Below are positions 1 through 8,366 of a DNA stretch of 19,874 bases, in pieces. The notes below the pieces were generated by a model. It searched no databases. It saw only the letters and a list, made by a program, of their open reading frames with translations, and was not told where the DNA came from. The DNA is from ASMP01 sp041484115 (GTDB taxonomy: Archaea; Nanobdellota; Nanobdellia; Pacearchaeales; GW2011-AR1): NCBI GenBank assembly GCA_041484115.1, contig JBGPHA010000006.1, forward strand, positions 1-19,874, written 5' to 3'. The first letter of the stretch is position 1. Every line of letters begins with the position of its first letter. Made by a program: the position numbers and the translations under genes.

Positions 1-309
1 ACAACAAACCCTCAAAATACATTAAATGTAAATGGTACAATTAATGCAACAGCAGATATTTTTTCTCAGTCAACTCTTAATCTTACAATACCTTATTACT
101 TATCAACAAACAATACATTTGCTCAATTAACAATTCTAAATAATGGAACTTATTTAACAGCAAATACAGGACAGACTGTAAATTTAACTGCTGGTAATAT
201 TTCAGTAACTGGAAGAACAAAAATGATCAGCAATACGGCAGACCCTTGCACAGCGATGGTATCAGGAGATATTTGTCATAATGCAACAGGAACATTCATA
301 AAAGGTTAA
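1..309 (+). CDS. C-terminal end of a secreted/cell-surface protein (partial)
   Basis: The first reading frame is open from the window edge to a TAA at 307-309, giving 102 residues; the start lies outside the window. The sequence is dominated by Asn, Thr, Ser and Leu with many N-x-S/T sequons, and it reads as short beta-strand-forming stretches such as LNLTIPYY and AQLTILNNGTYL. This composition matches the three secreted proteins downstream. Two cysteines near the end (in ADPCTAM and GDICHN) could form a disulfide. There is no transmembrane segment in the visible part. The next gene starts two bases after this stop, so the two are probably co-transcribed. I do not recognise a family. Assignment as a secreted surface protein is inferred from composition and neighbours. 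Confidence 0.75.
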   Translation, partial: TTNPQNTLNVNGTINATADIFSQSTLNLTIPYYLSTNNTFAQLTILNNGTYLTANTGQTVNLTAGNISVTGRTKMISNTADPCTAMVSGDICHNATGTFIKG

Positions 310-311
310 AA

Positions 312-1550
312 ATGAAATTGAAAACATTTATTTTAATTGGAGCGATATTAGTAGCATTAGTAGCATTGGAAGGAATTACCTCTGCTTCTACTGGTGTAAA
401 GTCTGTTCAGAGTTATTTTTCTTATCTGGATGTAAATGTAAATTCAACATATCTTCCATTTACTGGCGGACAGACTGGGAATAACGCAGTTCCATTTGCA
501 ACATTAGCTGTAGGTAACGCATCACAACCAAATGATTTTTGGGATAGATTTCTTCCAGATATATATTTCAATTCAACAGGGATTATAATTCAAAGATTTC
601 AAAGCATCTCGACTAATATGAGTGTTAGAGTTAATGTTGTTGAATTTAATTCTTCTGTAAGAGTCCAGAACGGAACTTTCAATTTGTCTGGAAACAATAA
701 GAGTGTAGTAACATCGATTCCAATAGCTGTTAACACTTCTGCCACCGCATTAATATTCTATTATAATTCAACAGACGAGACAGATGACTATGTTAGTAAC
801 TCTATAATGGGGAATATATCAAATTCAAGCTTTCTTAATTTTAGTATGGATAAAAATGTAACAACAGGAGTAAAAGCAGGGCATTGGTACGTATTTGAAT
901 CTCTTGATGGAAGTTTCAGAGTTCAAAATGTTTATGTTGCCCTTTCAAATGCATCGATAACCAGTTCAGGAACTATTCCAAATTCAGTTCAAATGAATAA
1001 AACTTTTCTGATTGCCTCTTATTTTACAGATGAGGACTCTGATGACCCAAGAGATGGTTCATTCAACCTTAATTTGACAAGCACAACAGCTATACTGGCC
1101 TCAAGGGGTGGTGGTCTCCCAACAGTACCTGGAAATGTTAATGCAACTGTATTTGTAATAACATTCACGGGAGATGAAAATGTTACAAGAGCACAATTAA
1201 ATTATACTGCAGGACCTGCAGGACCTAATTCTCAAGTTGCCATAATAACTTCTGTAAATACTACTACAGCTATGGCATGGAATCCAATTCTTACAGGGAG
1301 GATGGATGATGGAAGCAGTGCCTCTGCTATAGAATCATCTATCCAGTATTTTAACATTACAAATTCAACAGCAGTAACAGGTTACAGGGGTAATACTGTA
1401 TCTAGTGCAAGAGGGTCATTTGAGGTTATTGAATGGGCTCAATTAGTAGCAGCAAGTAATTGCTGGACTTACGATAGTGTAGGGAAAATGCTGATAATAC
1501 CTACGGGATGCGTATTTAATTTAAATATCGGGAGCATACAAAGAATATGA
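312..1550 (+). CDS. secreted surface protein, paralogous to the centre of the 1155-residue neighbour
   Basis: The 412-residue product begins with a typical Sec signal peptide (MKLKTFILIG, then a hydrophobic core ending near residue 26). Residues of about 28-375 form one large Asn/Ser/Thr-rich domain, probably all-beta, with many N-x-S/T sequons. This domain aligns over almost its full length with residues of about 404-752 of the product at 2521-5988, sharing blocks such as STYLPF..GGQTGNNAVPF, FNSTGIIIQR, VKAGHWYVFESL and AMAWNP.LTGRM. The last 35 residues differ and carry two cysteines that could pair. There is no C-terminal membrane helix or recognisable sorting motif. The start fits because it is the first ATG after the previous stop and opens a clean signal peptide. 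Its stop overlaps the next start by four bases (ATGA), which implies translational coupling. I do not recognise the family; function is unknown beyond the cell surface. Confidence 0.85.
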   Translation: MKLKTFILIGAILVALVALEGITSASTGVKSVQSYFSYLDVNVNSTYLPFTGGQTGNNAVPFATLAVGNASQPNDFWDRFLPDIYFNSTGIIIQRFQSISTNMSVRVNVVEFNSSVRVQNGTFNLSGNNKSVVTSIPIAVNTSATALIFYYNSTDETDDYVSNSIMGNISNSSFLNFSMDKNVTTGVKAGHWYVFESLDGSFRVQNVYVALSNASITSSGTIPNSVQMNKTFLIASYFTDEDSDDPRDGSFNLNLTSTTAILASRGGGLPTVPGNVNATVFVITFTGDENVTRAQLNYTAGPAGPNSQVAIITSVNTTTAMAWNPILTGRMDDGSSASAIESSIQYFNITNSTAVTGYRGNTVSSARGSFEVIEWAQLVAASNCWTYDSVGKMLIIPTGCVFNLNIGSIQRI

Positions 1551-2491
1551 AAAAACTTTTCTTGCTTTTGATGTTTGGAATTTTCTTAAGTATTGTGACA
1601 ATTAATTTTATTTCTTCAACTCCCGGAGTTGTATCAACAGCAAATTGGAATGGTCCGAATTCAAATCTAAGTGTAGCTACTATATCATTAGAAACTTTTT
1701 TTATAAATTCATCAGGAACTAGACTATATGTTTTAGATTTTGCTGGTAACCATTCAGTTTACCAATATACTTTATCTCAAGCTTGGAATATATCAACAGC
1801 AACGTATGATAATGCTAACATTAGCCTTACTAATCAAGATACAAGTCCAACTGGAATATTTTTTAATTCTACAGGAACTAAAATGTTCATAACTGGGCAA
1901 GGTAATGCTAGAATTTACCAATATACTTTATCTCAAGCTTGGAATATATCATCAGCAACTTGGGATGGCCCAAGTTCAAACCTAAGCGTAACTACTCAAG
2001 ATAGCATTTCTGTTAATCTTTTTTTTAATTCTACAGGAACCAAGATGTATATTACTGGGCATTTTAATAACGTTTACCAATATACTTTATCTCAAGCTTG
2101 GAATATATCATCAGCAACTTGGGATGGCCCAAGTTCAAACCTAAGTTATGCTGCTCAAGATGCACTCGTAAATGGACTATTCTTTAATTCATCAGGAACT
2201 AAATTATATTTAGTTGGCAACTTTCATCATCAAGTTCATCAATATACTCTATCTCAAGCATGGAATATATCAACAGCAACGTATGATAATATTAACTTTA
2301 GCCCTACCGCCCAAACTTCCAATCCAACTGGAATATTCTTTAATTCTACAATGGACAAGATGTATATTGGTGATGGGAGTAATAACAGAATACTTCAATA
2401 TACGCTGCCATATGTTTCCAAAACCTCAATTTTCGGAACAAACAATCACATAAAAATCTTAGGGAGTTCAAGATTCAGGTTGTATCTATAA
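1547..2491 (+). CDS. secreted five-repeat beta-propeller-type surface protein
   Basis: The 314-residue product has a signal peptide (MKKLFLLLMFGIFLSIVTINF) followed by five tandem repeats of about 52 residues. The repeat pattern is W/YDGP.SN.S...QD..P.GIFFNSTGTKMYI.G....VYQYTLSQAWN.STA. The central FFNSTGTKMY..G and final VYQYTL strands look like propeller blades, related to the SPDGTKMYV-type repeats known from other surface and phage proteins. Five complete copies suggest a closed five-bladed propeller. The last ~25 residues (SIFGTNNHIKILG and following) match the end of the next protein and may be a shared tail. The gene overlaps the upstream gene by four bases, and the next gene starts just after it. 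The likely role is binding or structure at the cell surface; no ligand can be inferred. Asn-x-Ser/Thr sites in nearly every repeat suggest N-glycosylation. Confidence 0.88.
   Translation: MKKLFLLLMFGIFLSIVTINFISSTPGVVSTANWNGPNSNLSVATISLETFFINSSGTRLYVLDFAGNHSVYQYTLSQAWNISTATYDNANISLTNQDTSPTGIFFNSTGTKMFITGQGNARIYQYTLSQAWNISSATWDGPSSNLSVTTQDSISVNLFFNSTGTKMYITGHFNNVYQYTLSQAWNISSATWDGPSSNLSYAAQDALVNGLFFNSSGTKLYLVGNFHHQVHQYTLSQAWNISTATYDNINFSPTAQTSNPTGIFFNSTMDKMYIGDGSNNRILQYTLPYVSKTSIFGTNNHIKILGSSRFRLYL
1631..2409 (+). repeat. tandem ~156-bp coding repeat array 1, five units
   Basis: Five in-frame units encode the blades of the 314-residue protein. The core TATACTTTATCTCAAGCTTG occurs identically in units 1-3 and nearly so in unit 4, so the repeats are conserved as DNA and not only as protein. 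The last unit ends in a variant strand (QYTLPYV). Confidence 0.85.
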
Positions 2492-2520
2492 AAATGAAAA
2501 TTTCTTTCTTTAATATAGAG

Positions 2521-5500
2521 ATGAAAAAACTTTTCTTCCTTTTTCTCTTTGGAATTTTCTTAATTATTGTGACAATTAATTTTATTCCTTCAACTCCTTG
2601 GGATACATCAACAGCAGTATGGGATGGCCCAGGTTCTAATTTTAGTATAGCTGCCCAAGACGGAAATACATTTGGAACTTTCTTTAACTCAACAGGAACT
2701 AAGATGTTCATAGTTGGACAAGGTAATGGTAGAGTTTATCAATACACATTATCTCAAGCATGGAATACATCAACAGCAGTATGGGATGGCCCAGGTTCTA
2801 ATTTTAGTATAGTTGCTCAAGATACTTTCAACGCAATTGGATTATCTTTTAATGGAACAGGAACTAAGATGTTCATAACTGGTAGTACTAGTTCTAGAGT
2901 TTTCCAATATACTTTATCTCAAGCTTGGAATACATCAACAGCAGTATGGGATGGCCCAGGTTCTAATTTTAGTACAGTTAATCAAGACCCAGGTCCAGCT
3001 GGAATATTCTTTAATTCAACAGGAACTAAAATGTTTATAATTGGTACTATTAATCGTAGAGTTTACCAATATACTTTATCTCAAGCTTGGAATACAAGCA
3101 CAGCAACTTGGGATGGTCCTACAACTAATGTAAGTGCAGCTCAAGATAACTTCCCATATGGATTATCTTTTAATGGAACAGGAACTAAGATGTTTGTAAC
3201 TGGTGGCAGTGGTAAAATTTTCCAATATACTTTATCTCAAGCTTGGAATTTATCTACAGCAACTTTGGATGGTGCAGGTTCTAATCTTACTGTTACAGCT
3301 CAAGATTCCACCCCAACTTCAACATTCATTAATCCAACAGGAGCTAAGATGTTTATAACTGGACAAAGTCATGATAGAATTTACCAATACACATTATTAG
3401 ACAATCCTCCGCAATGGTCTCAAAATTCAACAAGTGGGACAACTGTAGGAACATCTGTTCTACACAGTATAAACTGGACAGATGACCTATCTTTGAGTGG
3501 GTATATATTTGAATTTGATAATGGAACAGGAACATTTACCAATGACACTTTTGTAACATTCACAGGAACTCAAAATTGGAGCAATGTAAGCAAGACAATT
3601 AACACTACAGTTGGTTCAACAATTAGATGGAGAGTCTATGTAAATGATTCTTCTGCAAATGGTTCTGCAAATCAATTCAATTCTACAAGCATTTTTAGCT
3701 ATACAACAAGTGCCCCGGGTGCAGGCACGTCTATTAATTTTCAGACTTATTTCACTTTTATGAACCTGACAAATTCAACATATCTTCCATTCATAGGCGG
3801 ACAAACAGGAAATAATGCAGTTCCATTTGTAACAGTTTCTGTAGGAGACAATGACAGTATCAATGAATCTTTTAGTAAACGCCTTACGGACGTATATTTC
3901 AATTCAACGGGAATTATTATTCAAAGGGTTCAGAGTGGGAATAATACTTTTCCAACAAATATGACAATTAGAGTCAATGTTGTTGAATTTAATTCAGCTT
4001 CGGTAAGAGTCCAGAACGGAACTTTCAACATATCTGGAGCAAATTCAAGTGCACTAATAACGATTCCAACAGCTGTTGATACTTCTGCAGCTGCAATGGT
4101 ATTTTACTATAATTCAACAGACGCGTCATCAAATTATAATAGTAACTCTATAATGGGGAACATAACAAACTCAACTACAATAAATTTTAGTACAGGTGCA
4201 GCTGGAACTTTAGGAGTAAAAGCAGGGCATTGGTATGTATTTGAATCTCTTAACGGAGGTTTCTCTGTTCAAAAGGCTTATCTAGCCCTTGGGGACACAA
4301 TAACAAGTGGGACAACAATCATAAACTCGGTTCAGATGAACAAAACCTTTCTGATTGGCTCTTTTACTGCAACAGAACCAGCTAATGATGCAAGAGACGG
4401 AGGGTTCTCACTTAACCTGTCAAATTCAACAGCTATATTTGGTTCTAGGCAAGCAGCTGGAGCTACAATAGGAGCATTAAATTCAACTGTCTTTGTAATA
4501 ACATTCACAGGAAATGAGTTTGTCCAAAGAGATTTTTTCGCTTATTCTGCAGGAGTTACTGATCTAACTGACATAATAACTTCTGTAAATACAAGCCTTA
4601 CTATGGCATGGAATCCACTGCTTACTGGAAGAATGGGAGATGGTAGCGGAGGAGGATTCAAATATCCTCAATTTCAGTATTTGAATATTTCAAACTCAAC
4701 TGCAGTAACAGGCCACAGAGATGATAACACAATATCTGTTGCAAGGGGAAGTTGGGAAGTAATTCAGTGGGTAGCAGGACCAGTAGATAATCCTCCGAAA
4801 TGGTCTCAAAATTCTACAATGGGGGGAGTGGCTTGGGATACATCAACAGCAATATGGGATGGACCAGGTTCTAATTTTAGTGTAGCTGCTCAAAATGCAA
4901 ACCCTCGAGGAATATTTTTTAATTCAACAGGAAATAAAATGTACATTACTGGTGTTAATAGAGTTTATCAGTATACTTTATCTCAACTATGGAATACATC
5001 AACAGCAGTATGGGGCGGACCAGGTTCTAATTTTAGTGTAGCTGCTCAAGATGCAAACCCTCGAGGAATATTCATTAATTCAACAGGAACTAAAATGTGG
5101 ATTGTTGGTCTTAGCAGTGATATAGTTTATCAGTATACTTTACCTGAACCCTGGGATACATCAACAGCAGTATGGGATGGCCCAAGTTCAAATCTAAGTG
5201 TTGCTGGCCAAGACGCAGGTCCATATGGGATATTCTTTAATTCAACAGGAACTAAAATGTATATTAGTGGGCAAGATAACAGCATAGTTTACCAATATAC
5301 TTTATCCCAAGCTTGGAATACATCAACAGCAGTATGGGATGGTCCAGGCTCTAATTTTAGTGTTGGTGGCCAAGACACAAGCCCAGCTGGAATATTCTTT
5401 AATTCAACAGGAACTAAAATGTATATTAGTGGGCAAGATAACAGCAGAGTTTATCAGTATACTTTATCTCAAGCCTGGAATACATCAACAGCAACTTATG

Positions 5501-5988
5501 ATGGTGCAAGTTCAGGTCTAATTGTATCTGCCCAAGACACACTCCAACAAGGAATATTCATTAATTCAACAGGAACTAAAATGTTTATGGCTGGTGATGG
5601 CAATTCCAGAGTTTACCAATATACTATTTCAGAAAGTAATACTAATGCGGGAAAGTTTATTAAACACGGTGTAAATTGGACAGATGACACATCTTTGAGT
5701 GGATATATATTTGAATTTGATAACGGAACAGGAACATTTACCAACGACAGTTTTGTAACATTCACAGGAACTCAAAATTGGAGCAATGTAAGCAAGACAA
5801 TTAATACTACAGTTGGTTCAACAATTAGATGGAGAGTTTATTCAAATGATTCTTTAAACCAGTTTAATTCTACAAACATTTTTAGTTATACAACCACACC
5901 GTTTGGATCAAACTCCAAAATTTTTATCTTTGGAGCAAACAATTACATAAAATTTGCAGGGAATTCAGTAATAAAATTATTCAGATAA
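2521..5988 (+). CDS. large secreted multidomain surface protein with two five-repeat propeller arrays and Ig-like domains
   Basis: I chose the ATG at 2521 (1155 residues) over the in-frame ATG at 2494. From 2521 the N-terminus MKKLFFLFLFGIFL matches the signal peptide of the upstream paralogue, while the earlier start adds nine unrelated residues. Domains in order: signal peptide 1-25; propeller array with five repeats (about 27-293); Ig-like domain starting DNPPQWSQNST (about 294-399); a domain paralogous to the protein at 312-1550 (about 404-752); DNPPKWSQNST again (about 756-766); a second five-repeat array (about 772-1038); the rest of a second Ig-like domain (about 1045-1130); and a tail (IFGANNYIKFAG) like that of the upstream protein. 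It is full of N-x-S/T sequons. No membrane helix follows the signal peptide, so it is secreted or held by an unknown anchor. It probably forms part of the cell envelope or an adhesin. The domain layout is read directly; the function is inferred. Confidence 0.88.
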   Translation: MKKLFFLFLFGIFLIIVTINFIPSTPWDTSTAVWDGPGSNFSIAAQDGNTFGTFFNSTGTKMFIVGQGNGRVYQYTLSQAWNTSTAVWDGPGSNFSIVAQDTFNAIGLSFNGTGTKMFITGSTSSRVFQYTLSQAWNTSTAVWDGPGSNFSTVNQDPGPAGIFFNSTGTKMFIIGTINRRVYQYTLSQAWNTSTATWDGPTTNVSAAQDNFPYGLSFNGTGTKMFVTGGSGKIFQYTLSQAWNLSTATLDGAGSNLTVTAQDSTPTSTFINPTGAKMFITGQSHDRIYQYTLLDNPPQWSQNSTSGTTVGTSVLHSINWTDDLSLSGYIFEFDNGTGTFTNDTFVTFTGTQNWSNVSKTINTTVGSTIRWRVYVNDSSANGSANQFNSTSIFSYTTSAPGAGTSINFQTYFTFMNLTNSTYLPFIGGQTGNNAVPFVTVSVGDNDSINESFSKRLTDVYFNSTGIIIQRVQSGNNTFPTNMTIRVNVVEFNSASVRVQNGTFNISGANSSALITIPTAVDTSAAAMVFYYNSTDASSNYNSNSIMGNITNSTTINFSTGAAGTLGVKAGHWYVFESLNGGFSVQKAYLALGDTITSGTTIINSVQMNKTFLIGSFTATEPANDARDGGFSLNLSNSTAIFGSRQAAGATIGALNSTVFVITFTGNEFVQRDFFAYSAGVTDLTDIITSVNTSLTMAWNPLLTGRMGDGSGGGFKYPQFQYLNISNSTAVTGHRDDNTISVARGSWEVIQWVAGPVDNPPKWSQNSTMGGVAWDTSTAIWDGPGSNFSVAAQNANPRGIFFNSTGNKMYITGVNRVYQYTLSQLWNTSTAVWGGPGSNFSVAAQDANPRGIFINSTGTKMWIVGLSSDIVYQYTLPEPWDTSTAVWDGPSSNLSVAGQDAGPYGIFFNSTGTKMYISGQDNSIVYQYTLSQAWNTSTAVWDGPGSNFSVGGQDTSPAGIFFNSTGTKMYISGQDNSRVYQYTLSQAWNTSTATYDGASSGLIVSAQDTLQQGIFINSTGTKMFMAGDGNSRVYQYTISESNTNAGKFIKHGVNWTDDTSLSGYIFEFDNGTGTFTNDSFVTFTGTQNWSNVSKTINTTVGSTIRWRVYSNDSLNQFNSTNIFSYTTTPFGSNSKIFIFGANNYIKFAGNSVIKLFR
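2599..3399 (+). repeat. tandem coding repeat array 2, five units
   Basis: Five units of about 150-165 bp encode propeller blades. Phrases such as GTATGGGATGGCCCAGGTTC recur unchanged in the first three units. The array ends where the DNPPQW linker of the Ig-like domain begins. Confidence 0.85.
3475..3639 (+). repeat. long direct repeat, copy A (Ig-like domain)
   Basis: This 165-bp stretch encodes the segment WTDDLSLSGYIFEF through IRWRVY. It pairs with 5677-5841, which has the same length and differs at only about eight positions by hand count. Such identity over 2.2 kb distance within one gene implies recent duplication or gene conversion. Confidence 0.85.
4834..5634 (+). repeat. tandem coding repeat array 3, five units
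   Basis: Five propeller-type units lie between the two parts of the second Ig-like domain. Units 3 and 4 share the 15-base run AAAATGTATATTAGT followed by GGGCAAGATAACAGC, and their encoded blades differ by only a few residues. Confidence 0.85.
5677..5841 (+). repeat. long direct repeat, copy B (Ig-like domain)
   Basis: This is the partner of 3475-3639, about 95% identical by hand count. It encodes the second WTDD-to-WRVY Ig-like segment near the C-terminus of the large surface protein. Confidence 0.85.
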
Positions 5989-6063
5989 AATGAAGAGCCC
6001 ACTTCTTTCATAACAGACACAAAATATAATTAACTTTATTAATGATTTTTGTTTTATTTGTAT

Positions 6064-7080
6064 ATGAAGAATTGCTTCGCTGCACTCAGAAATTCCAGAA
6101 GTTTTAGCAATAAGATTATTAATCATCTTTTCTTATCTTTAACATTTTCTTTTATTATAACAATTTTATACATGCAAACTATACAAGCAGACGTTGTTTC
6201 AACAAATGCTGGTGGAACAAAGGAAATTGCATTGACCCCTGATAAATATATCGAAGGATTTTTTTCAGGAATCCCTACAGCAGAAGCGAATGTAACACCT
6301 CCTCCACCACCCCCACCACCCCCACCAGGAGGAGGTGGAGTAACTCTAACCAATATTTCTGTGATTCCATCTGAATTTAATATTAATCTTGTTGTAAATA
6401 CAACAACAGATAGAATAATTCAAATAAGAAATTCAGGGACAGATTCAGTTTCTGTTTCAGTTAGCCAACAAAATCTTGACGGGAGAGTTTCCTTTAGCAA
6501 TAACACGATAGTTATCCCTGCAGGACAAATTGTTGATTTGAACGTTACTTTTATTGCTCTAAACGAGCCTGGATTTTTTACAGGAACAATTAATATAGGT
6601 GGAAAACAAGTTTTAGTTGCCCTGAATATAAAAACAAATTTCCTCTTGTTTGACTCAAATATAGTAGTATTGAACCAGAATTATCTTGTTCCACAGGGAG
6701 ATCAATTAAGAACAAGAGTGACTTTAATTCCATTGGGAAATCCCCAAAGAACTGATGTTAATCTATTATTTGTTATTAAGGACTACTCTGGAAAAATATA
6801 TTTGACAAAATCAGAAACCGTACTCGTTGAAAATTTAACAGGGGTAAACAGAGATTTTGATACGGGAAGCCTTCCATTAGGAGATTACATAATTGGCCTT
6901 CAACTTACATACCCTGGTGGTGTTGCTCCTTCAAGCGCCCATTTTAAAATAACAAAGGCTGTAGGAACCATAGGAAAAATAATACTTTACCTTATAAGCC
7001 TAATTTTATTAGTCTTGATAACCATCTTGCTCATATTAATATGGAGAAGAAGAAGAAAGAAAAATGAAGAAGCTTCTTGA
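6064..7080 (+). CDS. membrane-anchored Ig-like surface protein with poly-Pro/Gly linker
   Basis: The predicted product has 338 residues from the ATG at 6064; an upstream in-frame TTG at 6049 would add five residues and is less likely. A basic N-terminal stretch precedes a hydrophobic segment (about 20-42) that looks like a signal peptide or signal anchor. Then come a short unknown region, ten prolines followed by four glycines (about 79-92), and two probable Ig-like beta-sandwich modules. The first, about 97-195, contains IRNSGTDSVSVSVSQQN and PGFFTGTINIGG; the second is about 200-300. A strong transmembrane helix (about 303-328) is followed by WRRRRKK, so the protein sits with its bulk outside and a short basic tail inside. 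The Pro/Gly run is a flexible or extended linker. It lies 75 bp after the large surface gene. The function is unknown; an envelope scaffold or anchor role is inferred from topology. Confidence 0.82.
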   Translation: MKNCFAALRNSRSFSNKIINHLFLSLTFSFIITILYMQTIQADVVSTNAGGTKEIALTPDKYIEGFFSGIPTAEANVTPPPPPPPPPPGGGGVTLTNISVIPSEFNINLVVNTTTDRIIQIRNSGTDSVSVSVSQQNLDGRVSFSNNTIVIPAGQIVDLNVTFIALNEPGFFTGTINIGGKQVLVALNIKTNFLLFDSNIVVLNQNYLVPQGDQLRTRVTLIPLGNPQRTDVNLLFVIKDYSGKIYLTKSETVLVENLTGVNRDFDTGSLPLGDYIIGLQLTYPGGVAPSSAHFKITKAVGTIGKIILYLISLILLVLITILLILIWRRRRKKNEEAS

Positions 7081-7124
7081 GAAAGTACATATAAAAATTA
7101 AAAATTAAAATATAAAGAAACATC

Positions 7125-7130
7125 TATAAA
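7125..7130 (+). promoter_or_regulatory. TATA box of the TGS GTPase gene
   Basis: TATAAA is centred about 24-25 nt before the ATG at 7152. In archaea transcription starts about 25 nt after the TATA centre, so a leaderless mRNA is predicted. Confidence 0.6.
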
Positions 7131-7151
7131 TGATTCTTTAATTTAGGATTT

Positions 7152-8336
7152 ATGCTAATAGGTCTTGTAGGCAAACCTTCTTCAGGAAAAAGCACATTTT
7201 TCAAAGCAGCGACTCTTGCAGAAGTTGAAATCGCCCCTTATCCTTTCACAACAATAAAGCCAAATCACGGAGTTGGTTATGTCAAAGTTGATTGTATTGA
7301 AAGAGAGTTCGGAGTTCAGTGTCAGCCTGCTCATGGATTTTGTATACGAGGAAACAGGTTTGTTCCTATCGAATTGATGGATGTCGCTGGCCTTGTTCCA
7401 GGAGCAAGCGAAGGAAAAGGTCTAGGAAACCAGTTTTTAGATGATTTGAGGCAGGCAGATGTCTTCATACATATTGTGGATTCCTCAGGAACAACAGACG
7501 AAGAAGGAAAACCTGTTGAAAGCCATGACCCCTCAAGAGATATCTTGTTCTTAGAAAATGAATTGAATAGATGGTTTTACAATATAATGGTAAAGGCATG
7601 GAAGACCTTTGTCAGAAAAACAGAGCAGGAAAAAGGAAATTTTGCAGAATCTGTCTCAAAACAATTCTCTGGATTGAAAGTTACAGAGGATCATGTTAAA
7701 AAAGTTCTTTCAAGACTCCGACTTCCGGAAAAACCGACAAATTGGAATAACGATCAGCTTTTTTTGTTTGCTTCTGAGCTTAGAACAGAGAGTAAGCCTA
7801 CAATAATAGCTGCGAATAAGATTGACCTTGAAAAAGCTTACGCAAATTATCAGCTTTTGAAGATGAAATTTCCAGGGCTCATAATACTTCCTTGTTCTGC
7901 AGATTCAGAACTCGCTCTGCGGGAAGCCGCAAAATCAGGATTAATAGATTATATCCCTGGCGAAAGAGACTTTGAAATTAAAGGAGAATTAACCAATGAA
8001 CAAAGAACAGCTCTTTCTAATATCAAAGAATCTGTATTGGATAAATTAAAAGAAGGTACAGGAGTCCAGGAAATCTTGAACCATGCTGTTTTTAATCTTC
8101 TTAGATATATTGCGATTTTTCCTGCAGGAGCAAGCAAGCTCATGGACAGCAAAGGAAGAATTCTTCCTGACTGTTTTCTTCTTCCTTATGGTTCTACTGC
8201 CTTGGATTTTGCTTACCATCTCCATACAGACTTCGGAAATAATTTCATAAAAGCTATAGATGCTAGAACAAAAAAGATAATAGGGAAAAATTACGAATTA
8301 AAGCATAGGGATGCTCTCGAGATAGTTACCAAATAA
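7152..8336 (+). CDS. Ygr210-type (YchF-related) translation-associated GTPase with TGS domain
   Basis: The 394-residue product has all the marks of the archaeal Ygr210 branch of the Obg/YchF GTPases. The P-loop is GKPSSGKST at 7-15. The switch region has PYPFTTI, the G3 motif is DVAG at 77-80, and the Obg-type GASEGKGLGNQFL follows. G4 is NKID at 222-225. NKID predicts GTP specificity, unlike bacterial YchF, which has NxxE and binds ATP. The C-terminus from about 330 is a TGS domain (LLPYGSTALDFAYHLHTDFG), a small fold linked to RNA or ribosome binding. The length agrees with the family. The protein is probably cytosolic and ribosome-associated; the exact role is not settled for the family. 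The start is supported by the immediate P-loop and the TATA box 25 nt upstream. No gene nearby is an obvious partner. Confidence 0.93.
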   Translation: MLIGLVGKPSSGKSTFFKAATLAEVEIAPYPFTTIKPNHGVGYVKVDCIEREFGVQCQPAHGFCIRGNRFVPIELMDVAGLVPGASEGKGLGNQFLDDLRQADVFIHIVDSSGTTDEEGKPVESHDPSRDILFLENELNRWFYNIMVKAWKTFVRKTEQEKGNFAESVSKQFSGLKVTEDHVKKVLSRLRLPEKPTNWNNDQLFLFASELRTESKPTIIAANKIDLEKAYANYQLLKMKFPGLIILPCSADSELALREAAKSGLIDYIPGERDFEIKGELTNEQRTALSNIKESVLDKLKEGTGVQEILNHAVFNLLRYIAIFPAGASKLMDSKGRILPDCFLLPYGSTALDFAYHLHTDFGNNFIKAIDARTKKIIGKNYELKHRDALEIVTK

Positions 8337-8338
8337 AC

Positions 8339-8346
8339 TTATAAAT
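8339..8346 (+). promoter_or_regulatory. TATA box of the PolX-like gene
   Basis: TTATAAAT directly follows the stop codon of the GTPase gene. Its centre is 24-25 nt before the ATG at 8367, again predicting a leaderless mRNA. Confidence 0.6.
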
Positions 8347-8366
8347 TTGATTTCCCCTTTTCTTTA

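Noticed and set aside
2494..2520. Earlier ATG at 2494 as start of the large surface protein
   Set aside because: It adds nine residues before a signal peptide that already matches the upstream paralogue from 2521.
1631..5634. Repeat arrays as a CRISPR-like or mobile element
   Set aside because: The repeats are in-frame coding units of ~156 bp without spacers, transposase or terminal repeats.
6295..6345. GC-rich purine/pyrimidine tract as a regulatory or structural DNA element
   Set aside because: It is explained by the codons of the poly-Pro/poly-Gly linker; no independent sign of function.
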